Source: Tenacibaculum singaporense | Lineage (GTDB): Bacteria; Bacteroidota; Bacteroidia; Flavobacteriales; Flavobacteriaceae | Length of the DNA: 64,000 bases | Assembly: GCF_003867015.1 (NCBI RefSeq) | Contig: NZ_CP032548.1 | Span: 806,001 to 870,000 of the forward strand | Reading direction: 5' to 3' | Part shown: positions 42,679 through 50,753 of the stretch, in pieces | Layout of the letters: every line of letters starts with the position of its first letter | Numbering within the stretch: the first letter of the stretch is position 1 | Program-made: the position numbers and the translations under genes | The notes under the pieces: generated by a model | What the model was told of the DNA's origin: nothing | The model's database searches: none | What the model saw: only the letters and a program-made list of their open reading frames with translations

Positions 42679-43024
42679 TGAACTTGGCAAGAAAGGAGAG
42701 CAACTAGCAATAGATTATCTTGTTAAAAATGGGTATACTATTATTGAAAAAAATTACCGATTTCAAAAAGCTGAAGTTGATATTATTGCTCAAAATAGAG
42801 ATGTATTAGCCGTTGTTGAAGTTAAAACACGATCGACAGCTTATTTTGGTAATCCACAAGATTTCGTAAATCCTAAGAAAATAAAACTATTAGTTACTGC
42901 TATAGATGATTACGTTATAAAGTATGATTTAGATGTTGAAATACGGTTTGATATCATTGCTATTATTAAGCAACGAAATGAGTTTGTAATAGAACATATT
43001 GAAGATGCATTTTTATATTTTTAA
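42665..43024 (+). CDS. YraN/UPF0102 family endonuclease-like protein
   Basis: This 119-residue protein has the PD-(D/E)xK nuclease fold of the UPF0102 family: GKKGEQLAIDYLVKNGYTII, AEVDIIAQNRDVLAVVEVKTRS (catalytic D, E, K), and RFDIIAIIKQ. Length and motif order are standard. Biological function is not settled. It is followed by a strong terminator. Confidence 0.9.
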   Translation: MAQHNELGKKGEQLAIDYLVKNGYTIIEKNYRFQKAEVDIIAQNRDVLAVVEVKTRSTAYFGNPQDFVNPKKIKLLVTAIDDYVIKYDLDVEIRFDIIAIIKQRNEFVIEHIEDAFLYF

Positions 43025-43030
43025 AAAAGA

Positions 43031-43059
43031 AAAAGCTCAACAAATTTGTTGAGCTTTTT
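43031..43059. terminator. Terminator after YraN
   Basis: AAAAGCTCAACAAA pairs with TTTGTTGAGCTTTTT. It is nearly the same stem as at 25605-25637 and serves the convergent TlpA-like gene too. Confidence 0.84.
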
Positions 43060-43083
43060 CTATGTTGCTTTATTAGTGTTTAA

Positions 43084-44466
43084 CTATTCGTTATTACTAT
43101 TAAAGTACTTTTCTACATCTTCCTCATGATCAGGCATGGCAATAATGTTCTTGTCTTTATCTAACACGAAATAAGATGGAGTACCAAGTAAGTTATATTT
43201 TTTTACTGTTTCGTTATCAAATTTATATTCAGGATGTGTTCCTATGGCATTGTGCCATCCTGGTAAGTTTTTAACAAACTCATCCCATTCATTTTCTTCA
43301 TTTTCAATACCAAAAGAAACTACCGACACTTCTTTATGAGTTTGCATAAATTTATACAGTTCAGGAATTTCTTTTACACAGTGTGGACAACCAGTACTCC
43401 AGAATACCAATAAATACTTATTACCATCATTTAATGTAGATAACTTGAATTCTTTGTCTCCTTCTTTCCAAGAGAAATCTGGCGCTACTCTACCTACTGT
43501 AGCAAGTAAGATGTCTAATTTTTCCTTTTTAAAATTAGCGTCTTGATTTTCAGTAGGAAGCTTGTCATAATATTCAGTAAACATCCAGTCTACAACTGGT
43601 CCGTTACGTTTATCAGTAAGTGCACTAATTAAATAATCGATTACTGCCTTTTCTAATTTATCAGAAGAAATCTTCTTCATCACGTTCGTAATAGACTCTT
43701 TAATTAGTTTTTGTTGAACGTCTTTATCTTCAGAGTAATTTAAGTAGAAAACATAGTCGTTAATTCTATCAATTAAGAAAGAAGAATTGTATAATTCATC
43801 GCTCTTAAAATCAACATATTCAAAAAAGTTTTCATTAGTGGCAGACAAGTAATCTTGTATGTTATCGTGTGGGTTAGATGAGTTATATCGGCGAGATGCT
43901 TTTATAAAACTATTCACCAACATTCCTTCAGACTTATTCTCATAAGTTTCTTGTACATCTTCTAGTTCTTTAAGCTCTTTCTTGTATGCTTTTTTAGCAT
44001 CTTTAGACTTTGTTTCTATGTATGAAGCTTGTAATGAATCTATCTTTTTTTGTACAGCATTGTACGCTTGTAGGTATTCACTGTATAGTTTGTTCTCTCT
44101 AGAACTCGTAAAAAGAACTGATTGATCAGGGTATCTTGGGTTGAAAACGAATTCAACATTTTCTTTATTGAAGAAAAAATCAACAAAACCAGCACCAGAG
44201 TTTCTGTAGGTAGCTCTGTAGGCTCCAGGAGTAGCTGTATTAGGTAGTTCGAAACTAAATTTTCCTAAAACTTGTTTTTCACCACTTATGGCAACAGTAT
44301 CAAACTTAATTGTGGTATTAGCAAGAAATTTTTGCTTTGCTCCCTCAATTTTATATAAAATAACCCAGTCTCCTTTGTCTGGAGGGGTCATAGTACCTTT
44401 AACGGTATACTGTGCATTTACAAGTGATGTAGTGAATATTAATAGAGCCAGTAATTTTTTCATCAT
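43084..44466 (-). CDS. TlpA-like thiol-disulfide protein with N-terminal DUF4369-type domain
   Basis: This exported 460-residue protein has a signal peptide (MMKKLLALLIFTTSLVNAQ). The N-terminal beta-rich domain (about 20-130, YTVKGTMTPPDKGDWVILYK) is of the DUF4369 type common in Bacteroidota. A long helical middle follows, with a Lys/Glu-rich coil (about 138-185). The C-terminal thioredoxin domain has WSTGCPHCVKEIPELYK (C360, C363). The cis-Pro position is in LLGTPSYFVLDKDK. It likely acts in periplasmic redox homeostasis or maturation of cytochromes; the partner is unknown. Confidence 0.87.
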   Translation of the reverse strand: MMKKLLALLIFTTSLVNAQYTVKGTMTPPDKGDWVILYKIEGAKQKFLANTTIKFDTVAISGEKQVLGKFSFELPNTATPGAYRATYRNSGAGFVDFFFNKENVEFVFNPRYPDQSVLFTSSRENKLYSEYLQAYNAVQKKIDSLQASYIETKSKDAKKAYKKELKELEDVQETYENKSEGMLVNSFIKASRRYNSSNPHDNIQDYLSATNENFFEYVDFKSDELYNSSFLIDRINDYVFYLNYSEDKDVQQKLIKESITNVMKKISSDKLEKAVIDYLISALTDKRNGPVVDWMFTEYYDKLPTENQDANFKKEKLDILLATVGRVAPDFSWKEGDKEFKLSTLNDGNKYLLVFWSTGCPHCVKEIPELYKFMQTHKEVSVVSFGIENEENEWDEFVKNLPGWHNAIGTHPEYKFDNETVKKYNLLGTPSYFVLDKDKNIIAMPDHEEDVEKYFNSNNE

Positions 44467-44589
44467 AATATTTTAAAGGGTTATTAATAAGGTTTTAAAA
44501 CTAGTCATTTACGAACTTCTATCCAAGAAGTGTACCACTTTTATTTTTTCTTATGTATTTTAGAAACGTTTTTTTAATTATTTGAAAAC

Positions 44590-45384
44590 ATGAACTTTAA
44601 AGAGCAAATATTTTGGGTAACAGGTGCGTCTTCAGGAATCGGTAAATCTCTAGTAGTTGAGTTATCTAATTACGGAGCAAAGTTAATTATATCTTCAAGA
44701 AATGAAAGCATTTTAAGAGAAGTGAAAAAGAGTTGTAAATTTCCTGAAAAAGTTATGATTTTACCTTTAGATTTAGAAGATTATGAAAGCCTTCCTGAGA
44801 GAGTAACCAAAGCAATTTCATTTTTTGGAAGAGTGGATGTTTTAGTGAACAACGGAGGAATAAGTCAACGATCGCTAGTGAAAGATACTTCAATAAAAGT
44901 AGATAAACGTTTGATGGATATTAATTATTTAGGAACTGTGGCGCTGACAAAAGCCTTGTTACCTCATTTTATTGAAAATAAATCAGGGCATTTTGTTGTA
45001 ACTACGAGTATTGTTGGGAAAATAGGAACTCCATTACGTTCTACATATGCTGCTACCAAACATGCTTTACATGGTTTTTTTGATAGTTTAAGAGCAGAAC
45101 ATTATAAAGATAATATTGCTGTTACTTTAGTTTGTCCAGGATTTGTAACTACCAATGTGTCGAAAAATGCATTAACAGGAAATGGTACCCCGCAAAATAC
45201 GATGGACATAGCGACAGCAAATGGTATAGATCCAGATAGATTTGCTAGAATGATGTTAAAAGCTATAAAGAATAAAAAAGAAGAAGTTTATATAGCAGGT
45301 GTGAAGGAAAAGTTAGGAGTATATACGAAACGTTTTTTTCCTAAGTTATTATCAAAAATGATTCGGAAATTAAGTGTTACTTAA
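44590..45384 (+). CDS. Short-chain dehydrogenase/reductase
   Basis: This is a Rossmann-fold oxidoreductase of the SDR family. The cofactor motif TGASSGIG is at 11-18, NNGG at 87-90, and the catalytic set is S140, Y153 and K157 (TYAATKHALHGFF). The C-terminal part has VCPGFVTTNVSKNAL. Length of 264 residues is normal; the R at SSRNES favours NADPH. It is similar to DHRS7-like proteins. The substrate is unknown. Its stop shares TTAA with the next convergent gene. Confidence 0.92.
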   Translation: MNFKEQIFWVTGASSGIGKSLVVELSNYGAKLIISSRNESILREVKKSCKFPEKVMILPLDLEDYESLPERVTKAISFFGRVDVLVNNGGISQRSLVKDTSIKVDKRLMDINYLGTVALTKALLPHFIENKSGHFVVTTSIVGKIGTPLRSTYAATKHALHGFFDSLRAEHYKDNIAVTLVCPGFVTTNVSKNALTGNGTPQNTMDIATANGIDPDRFARMMLKAIKNKKEEVYIAGVKEKLGVYTKRFFPKLLSKMIRKLSVT

Positions 45385-45737
45385 TCAAAAAAATTAATCA
45401 GTTCAAAATAATTAATGATGGCTTCTTTCATTAAAACCGATTGTTCACCTGGCTTTAAGTTAGGTAATTCGGTTATAGTTTTATAGTGAGGCCATCCATC
45501 ATCGTCAAAAAAATCGAATTCATAGTATCCGTAAGGTTCTAACAATTTACAAATAGCAATATGCATAAGGTTTACTTTTTCATCTTTTTTAAACTTACGA
45601 TGTCCTTGTCCCAATTCTTGAACACCAATTAGGTAGATAACTCCATCGATATTAAGATCATCACCGTCAGCAAATTGTTGTGATAACTGAGTTATTACAA
45701 AATCCCATTTTTCTTTTAAATTGATTTCTTTTGCCAT
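45381..45737 (-). CDS. Small conserved protein of unknown function
   Basis: This 118-residue acidic protein begins MAKEINLKEKWDFVITQLSQ. Segments such as DGVIYLIGVQELGQGHRKFK and YGYYEFDFFDDDGWPHYKT are recognisable as a Flavobacteriaceae-type conserved hypothetical, but I do not know a function. I start it at ATG 45737 because the ATG at 45758 lies in the -7 promoter box. It is probably cytoplasmic. Confidence 0.8.
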   Translation of the reverse strand: MAKEINLKEKWDFVITQLSQQFADGDDLNIDGVIYLIGVQELGQGHRKFKKDEKVNLMHIAICKLLEPYGYYEFDFFDDDGWPHYKTITELPNLKPGEQSVLMKEAIINYFELINFFD

Positions 45738-45755
45738 TTGTGTTTTTTGAAAAAG

Positions 45756-45784
45756 CAAAGATACAAATGAGTTATGTATATTTG
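45756..45784. promoter_or_regulatory. Divergent promoter pair (small conserved gene / cvpA)
   Basis: On the minus strand TATCTTTG (45756-45763) faces the small conserved gene; on the plus strand TATATTTG (45777-45784) faces the CvpA gene. Thirteen bases separate them. Confidence 0.6.
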
Positions 45785-45818
45785 AGCATAGATTTTATAG
45801 TAGAAGGCTTTTATATTT

Positions 45819-46349
45819 ATGAATACTTTTGATATTATTATTGCAGCATTACTACTTTTTGGCTTTGTAAGAGGTTTAATGAAAGGGTTGTTTGTAGAGG
45901 TTGCTTCATTAGTTGCTTTGGTTGCAGGAGTTTATGGGGCTATCCATTTCTCATACTTTATTGGAGATTGGTTAAAAGATAGTGTTACTTGGGATGAAAA
46001 GTATATTTCTTTGGCGGCTTTTGCTGGAACTTTTGTGGTAATAATTGTAGCCATAGCACTATTAGGAAAAATTTTAACCAAAATAGCTGATTTTGCAGCT
46101 TTAGGAATTTTGAACAAAATTTTAGGTGGTGTTTTTGGAGCTTTAAAAATTGGATTAATTTTAAGTGTAGTTTTTATTTTCTTCGGAAAAATGAATGATA
46201 CTATTCCGTTTGTAAAAGAGGAAAGCCTAGAAGAGTCTATTTTATTTAAACCAGTAAAAAAGATTGCTCCAACGATTTTTCCTTCGATTATAAAAGATGA
46301 GGAAGAACAAGAGGATGATAATAGTAAAGAGCTAGAAATAACAATATAA
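45819..46349 (+). CDS. CvpA family membrane protein
   Basis: This 176-residue protein with four hydrophobic helices and an acidic cytoplasmic tail (DEEEQEDDNSKELE) matches the CvpA family. The helices include TFDIIIAALLLFGFVRGLMKG and SLVALVAGVYGAIHFSYF, with a Gly-rich stretch LNKILGGVFGALKIGL. CvpA proteins have been linked to colicin V production and envelope stress tolerance, but their mechanism is unknown. Confidence 0.88.
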   Translation: MNTFDIIIAALLLFGFVRGLMKGLFVEVASLVALVAGVYGAIHFSYFIGDWLKDSVTWDEKYISLAAFAGTFVVIIVAIALLGKILTKIADFAALGILNKILGGVFGALKIGLILSVVFIFFGKMNDTIPFVKEESLEESILFKPVKKIAPTIFPSIIKDEEEQEDDNSKELEITI

Positions 46350-46381
46350 AAGCGGATAATCTTTTTACCCAATTTTATATT

Positions 46382-47008
46382 TTAGTCTAAATGATAAATT
46401 TCCATAATATCTTCTAAGATTTGTTCAAAATCGATATTTAAATCGATGAGATTTCCTGTTTTGATATCAAAAACCCAACCGTGCACTTTTAGCCCCCTAT
46501 CTCTGTATGCTTTTTGAACAGCAGCAGTTTTAATAAGGTTAACACATTGCTCTTGTACGTTTAAATCAACTAAACGATCGTAGCGGGCATCTTCATCTTC
46601 TATTGCATTCAGCTCCTCTTTGTGTAGACGGTATACATCTCTAATATAGCGTAGCCATGGATTTAGCAACCCTAAATCAGCAGACTGCATTGCGGCTTTA
46701 ACTCCGCCACATGAATAGTGACCACAAACTACAATATGATTTACTTTTAAATGTTCAACAGCATATTCAATAACGGAAGCAGAATTTAAATCGATTGCAG
46801 GAACCATATTAGCAATGTTTCTGTGTACAAAAACGTCACCAGGGCTTAGTCCCATCAAATCTTCTGCTGAAACTCTACTATCAGAACAACCTATATACAA
46901 AAGCTCCGGACTTTGTCCTTCGTTTAATTTTTTAAAGTAATCTTTATTGGTAGACAGTTTACTTTTTACCCACTCTTTATTATTTTCAAAAATTTTAGAT
47001 AGATTCAT
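46382..47008 (-). CDS. Beta-class carbonic anhydrase
   Basis: This zinc enzyme interconverts CO2 and bicarbonate. Zinc ligands are C41 (YIGCSDSRVSAEDL), H97 and C100 (VVCGHYSCGGVKA), with the Asp-Arg dyad at D43/R45. Length is 208 residues. Without a signal peptide it is cytoplasmic. It lies downstream of another beta-CA and a SulP transporter on the same strand, with a terminator between the two CAs, so it is likely a separate transcript. Confidence 0.93.
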   Translation of the reverse strand: MNLSKIFENNKEWVKSKLSTNKDYFKKLNEGQSPELLYIGCSDSRVSAEDLMGLSPGDVFVHRNIANMVPAIDLNSASVIEYAVEHLKVNHIVVCGHYSCGGVKAAMQSADLGLLNPWLRYIRDVYRLHKEELNAIEDEDARYDRLVDLNVQEQCVNLIKTAAVQKAYRDRGLKVHGWVFDIKTGNLIDLNIDFEQILEDIMEIYHLD

Positions 47009-47086
47009 TAGTGTAAAATTGTTTGTTAGAAGAATCTTTAGCGGTTGCTTATATACTAAGCATAACAGTTTTCGAAGTTAATAAAA

Positions 47087-47122
47087 AAGAGAACCTAAAA
47101 CTAAGTTTAGATTCTCTTTATA
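47087..47122 (-). terminator. Terminator between the two carbonic anhydrase genes
   Basis: AAAGAGAA-C-CTAAA pairs with TTTAG-A-TTCTCTTT with one mismatch, A/T-rich on both flanks, 24 bases after the stop of the upstream CA gene. Confidence 0.65.
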
Positions 47123-47145
47123 ATATAGTTTAAAGTTGGTGTTCT

Positions 47146-47775
47146 TTATTCAAAAAAAGTAACAGCACCATCTTTAATGTCGTACATAGCTCCAACAATC
47201 ATAATTTCACCATTTTTATGCATTTCAGCTAGTACTTCACTTTCGTTTAAAATTCTATCAATAGTTAATTGTACATTTTTTTCTGCAACTTTATTTACAA
47301 ACTCTAAATTAGAAGAGTTTCTTAAACTTTCATCTTTAGGTTCAGTTACAGCTTCAACAGCAGGTTTAATTTTACCTAACATGTTGGTTAAGTTACCTAA
47401 CTGAGCATTGTCACAAGCTCCTTTAACAGCCCCACAACTAGTATGTCCTAAAACAACGATTAATTTAGTACCTGCTAATTTACAAGCAAACTCCATACTA
47501 CCTAAAATATCTTCGTTTACAAAGTTACCTGCAATTCTTGCGCTAAAAATATCTCCCAAACCTTGGTCAAAAACTAATTCAGCTGAAACTCTTGAATCGA
47601 TACAGCTTAAAATAGTAGCAAAAGGAAATTGCCCCTCTCTAGTATCGTTAACTTGCTCTAATAAGTTACGATTAGCTTTTAAATTATTTTGAAATCTTAA
47701 GTTTCCTTCTTTTAAGTATTGTAACGACTTTTCAGGAGTCATTGTAGCTTGTGTTTCTTTAGTATGTGCTTTCAT
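47146..47775 (-). CDS. Beta-class carbonic anhydrase, second copy
   Basis: This enzyme is of the same class as the gene at 46382-47008 but clearly divergent from it. Zinc ligands are C58 (LSCIDSRVSAELVFDQG), H111 and C114 (VVLGHTSCGAVKGACDNA), with D60/R62. The N-terminal half has MTPEKSLQYLKEGNLRFQNN, typical of SulP-linked CAs. There is no export signal. It is 106 bases after the SulP gene and probably co-transcribed with it, hydrating or dehydrating the bicarbonate imported. Confidence 0.93.
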   Translation of the reverse strand: MKAHTKETQATMTPEKSLQYLKEGNLRFQNNLKANRNLLEQVNDTREGQFPFATILSCIDSRVSAELVFDQGLGDIFSARIAGNFVNEDILGSMEFACKLAGTKLIVVLGHTSCGAVKGACDNAQLGNLTNMLGKIKPAVEAVTEPKDESLRNSSNLEFVNKVAEKNVQLTIDRILNESEVLAEMHKNGEIMIVGAMYDIKDGAVTFFE

Positions 47776-47881
47776 TATATATTTTTATAAAATTATTTAT
47801 ATCGTTTTTCTTTATGCTAAGAATACTATTTAATACAAAGTATTCTCAGTAAGTCATTTTTAAATTACGAATTTAAAAATG

Positions 47882-49462
47882 TTACGCTGCTTTTGGTCTA
47901 AGTTTAAAGAACTTAATAAAACTTTGAGGGTTTTCTACAATACCGCGTTCTGAAATAAGTTTAATATTGATGTTTCTTTCTTTTGCTTTAAACGCAAAAT
48001 CTTCTAAAATTTCAACAATATCATTGTCTAAATATCTAGTTTTTCTAACATCTAATTCTAAATGAGTATCTTGAGGTAAGCTATCTAATTCTTTTAAAAT
48101 AGCTCCTTTGTTAAAGAATGTTACTTCTTCAGCAAGTGTCATTTTTATTTTATGTATTCCGTTACTTTTATCTTCAATATGCAAAAAGTGAGAGTTTTGA
48201 TAACTCTTTATTAAGATAACAAATACTCCTACTGCTAATCCTAATGAAATTCCTGTAAGTAAATCGGTAAAAACAATACCTAATACAGTTACAATAAAAG
48301 GTACAAATTGTTTCCATCCTAAGGCAAACATTTGTTTAAATAAGCTAGGTTTAGCTAGTTTATAACCAACAACTAATAATATTGCAGCTAATACAGATAA
48401 TGGTATTTTATTCAATAGGGTAGGAATTAAAATAACAGATAATAGTAAGAATAACCCATGAATAATTGTTGACATTTTAGATTTACCTCCTGATTGAATA
48501 TTAGCAGAACTTCTTACAATTACTTGAGTAATTGGTAAACCTCCAATTAAACCAGATAAGATATTTCCTGTTCCTTGTGCTAATAATTCTCTATTTGTTG
48601 GAGTTACATTTTTATCTGGATCTAATTTATCTGTAGCTTCAACACAAAGCAAAGTTTCTAAACTAGCTACTAATGCAATTGTAAATGCAGTTACCCATAC
48701 TTCATAGTTGGTAATAGCGCTAAAATTAGGGAATGTAAATTGTCCTAAGAAAGAATCAAAACTTTCAGGAATAGGTACACTTACTAAATGAGATGCTTGT
48801 ATTGCGAATGTTTCATTTCCTTGTGTTAGGGTAAAAAAGATAATTCCCATTACTACAGCTACTAATGGACCTTGAATTAATTGGAATATTTTTCCTTTTT
48901 TACTTAAAACTCTATCCCAAAGAATTAAAATAGCTAGCCCAATAAAACCGATAACCATTGACCCCATAGTAATATTATCAGTAATACTTAAAATAGCTGA
49001 AAAAGTATTTTCTCCAGAAGCCTCAATAAAGCTATCAGCTCCTTCTGGCTCTGCATCATATCCGAAGAAATGAGGAATTTGTTTTAAAATTATAATAATA
49101 CCAATACCAGTAAGCATTCCTTTAATTACTGATGAAGGAAAGTAGTAACCAATAACTCCAGCTTTAAGAACTCCAAAAAGTATTTGGATAATACCCCCTA
49201 ATACAACAGCTACTAAGAAGTTTTCATAACCACCTAAAGCACCAATAGCAGTTAATACAATGGCAGCTAAACCAGCAGCAGGACCACTAACTCCGATTTT
49301 AGAACCACTAATGGCTCCAACAACAATACCTCCTACAATTCCTGCAATTACACCTGAAAAAAGAGGAGCTCCACTAGCTAAAGCAATACCTAAACATAAA
49401 GGTAAGGCAACAAAGAATACGACAATACTTGCGGGTAAGTCGCTTTTAATAGTTTTAAACAT
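47882..49462 (-). CDS. SulP family anion transporter, probable bicarbonate uptake
   Basis: This inner-membrane transporter has about ten to twelve helices and a C-terminal STAS domain (about 430-526). Family features are DLPASIVVFFVALPLCLGIA at the start, SKIGVSGPAAGLAAIV, and the AGTG-type loop NRELLAQGTGNILSGLIGGLP. Length of 526 residues is typical. SulP members of this subgroup carry bicarbonate, sulfate or other anions; the two neighbouring carbonic anhydrase genes favour bicarbonate (inference, like the BicA type). Na+ coupling cannot be judged. Confidence 0.88.
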   Translation of the reverse strand: MFKTIKSDLPASIVVFFVALPLCLGIALASGAPLFSGVIAGIVGGIVVGAISGSKIGVSGPAAGLAAIVLTAIGALGGYENFLVAVVLGGIIQILFGVLKAGVIGYYFPSSVIKGMLTGIGIIIILKQIPHFFGYDAEPEGADSFIEASGENTFSAILSITDNITMGSMVIGFIGLAILILWDRVLSKKGKIFQLIQGPLVAVVMGIIFFTLTQGNETFAIQASHLVSVPIPESFDSFLGQFTFPNFSAITNYEVWVTAFTIALVASLETLLCVEATDKLDPDKNVTPTNRELLAQGTGNILSGLIGGLPITQVIVRSSANIQSGGKSKMSTIIHGLFLLLSVILIPTLLNKIPLSVLAAILLVVGYKLAKPSLFKQMFALGWKQFVPFIVTVLGIVFTDLLTGISLGLAVGVFVILIKSYQNSHFLHIEDKSNGIHKIKMTLAEEVTFFNKGAILKELDSLPQDTHLELDVRKTRYLDNDIVEILEDFAFKAKERNINIKLISERGIVENPQSFIKFFKLRPKAA

Positions 49463-49644
49463 AATATATGCGTTTATTAATACTCAAAATAAAATTTAGA
49501 GCGTATTTTTAATTTAAAATGATTGATTTTTTACTAAGAGAAACTTAAAATGTTTCAATGAAGCAATAGTACTCTTGCTATACATTGAAATATTTTTTCA
49601 GATTTTCCAGCTAAGTTCTCATAAGAGGTAACTTACTTAGGTTA

Positions 49645-49962
49645 TTATGCAGTAAGAAACTCTGGAGGTGGGGTAAGAATTTTAGGGTATTGTGAAACGT
49701 AGTCTTTAGATTGAAAACGAACGTTTTTCTTTTTTTGGATTTTCTTGTATAAAAAAGAAGTATAATCTTCGTTAGGATGAGCTTTTAGTTCAGCTACCTT
49801 AACATGTTTAGTGTTTTCTTCTTCTTCACTTAGATTTAAGAAAATAGTAATATCTTGATCTTTATCAACCAACGTAATCACCGAAGGCGTAACAATAATG
49901 CCCGCAAACAAAACGATAAAAAAGATGGCGATTTTAGATTTCAAGATAATTTTTTTATTCAT
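49645..49962 (-). CDS. Small single-pass membrane protein, function unknown
   Basis: This 105-residue protein has one N-terminal helix (about 10-32; IAIFFIVLFAGIIVTPSVIT) and a hydrophilic extracytoplasmic tail ending ILTPPPEFLTA. It has no recognised family. It sits between the Bat operon and the SulP module on the same strand, with its own -7 box 7 bases from the ATG, so its transcript is predicted to be almost leaderless. Confidence 0.72.
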   Translation of the reverse strand: MNKKIILKSKIAIFFIVLFAGIIVTPSVITLVDKDQDITIFLNLSEEEENTKHVKVAELKAHPNEDYTSFLYKKIQKKKNVRFQSKDYVSQYPKILTPPPEFLTA

Positions 49963-49969
49963 TTAGTGG

Positions 49970-49977
49970 CAAATGTA
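49970..49977 (-). promoter_or_regulatory. Promoter -7 element of the 105-residue gene
   Basis: TACATTTG on the minus strand ends 8 bases before the ATG at 49962, so a start near -7 would give a leader of zero to a few bases. Confidence 0.5.
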
Positions 49978-50000
49978 ATTAATTTTTTATAGCTAAAATG

Positions 50001-50753
50001 TTATAATTCTTTTAAAGTTTTGGTTTTTATCCATCCAACCTTTCCATCAACAAGTTTTATTTTTTTCCAATTATCTACAGAATCTAGTACTTTAACTTTG
50101 GTTCCTTCGTGTAATGAGAAAATTTCATTAGAGTTTTCGGTAGGTTCGTTAGTAACAGAAACTTCTTCAGTGTAAATAATAGCCTCAACATTGTTTTTAG
50201 TTTGGTTGTATTGTGTATATGTTATAACTAAAGAGGTTATTAAAAGCAGAAAAGAGATAATACTAGTTGTAAAGTAGATTCTTTTTTTACTTGGAGTATA
50301 GGCAAAATAAAACAATAAAAATAAAATAGAAGCCATAAAAGAAAATACAATAGTAATTACAGCCCACGTATTATAAGTAAACTTTTGTAAATAGTTTTCA
50401 TTGAATTTTTGAAATACTGATTTGGGCAATGCTTCAATTCTATCAAGAGTTAAACGTTTTGCTATAATTAAGTTGTTTTTTGCATCCTCATTTAAAGGGT
50501 CTAACTGTAATGCTTTTTCGTAATTATAAATAGTAGGAGCTATTTTATTAAGCTTATAGTAACAGTTAGCCAAGTTGTAATAAACTTCAGATGATGCTAG
50601 GTTTTCATCTTCTATTTGCTCATATAACTTAATAGCTTCTTCATACTTTCCTTCCTTGTATAAAGAATTAGCACTTAAAAATAAATCATTGGTGTTTTGT
50701 GCTAACGTAATTGTAGACACAAATAAGAATACATATATAACTAACTTTTTCAT
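50001..50753 (-). CDS. batE: BatE: TPR and SH3 protein
   Basis: This 250-residue Bat-operon protein has a signal peptide (MKKLVIYVFLFVSTITLAQ), TPR units at about 24-95 (EAIKLYEQIEDENLASSEVY, YYKLNKIAPTIYNYEKALQL), two membrane helices (about 135-180) and a C-terminal bacterial SH3 domain (KVLDSVDNWKKIKLVDGKVG). It overlaps batD by one base and is the last gene of the operon. Function within the Bat system is thought to be scaffolding; the SH3 domain hints at wall or peptide contact. Confidence 0.9.
   Translation of the reverse strand: MKKLVIYVFLFVSTITLAQNTNDLFLSANSLYKEGKYEEAIKLYEQIEDENLASSEVYYNLANCYYKLNKIAPTIYNYEKALQLDPLNEDAKNNLIIAKRLTLDRIEALPKSVFQKFNENYLQKFTYNTWAVITIVFSFMASILFLLFYFAYTPSKKRIYFTTSIISFLLLITSLVITYTQYNQTKNNVEAIIYTEEVSVTNEPTENSNEIFSLHEGTKVKVLDSVDNWKKIKLVDGKVGWIKTKTLKEL

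Noticed and set aside
47776..47881. Riboswitch or leader RNA between the SulP and CA genes
   Set aside because: The 106 bases are A/T-rich with no conserved stems that I can see.
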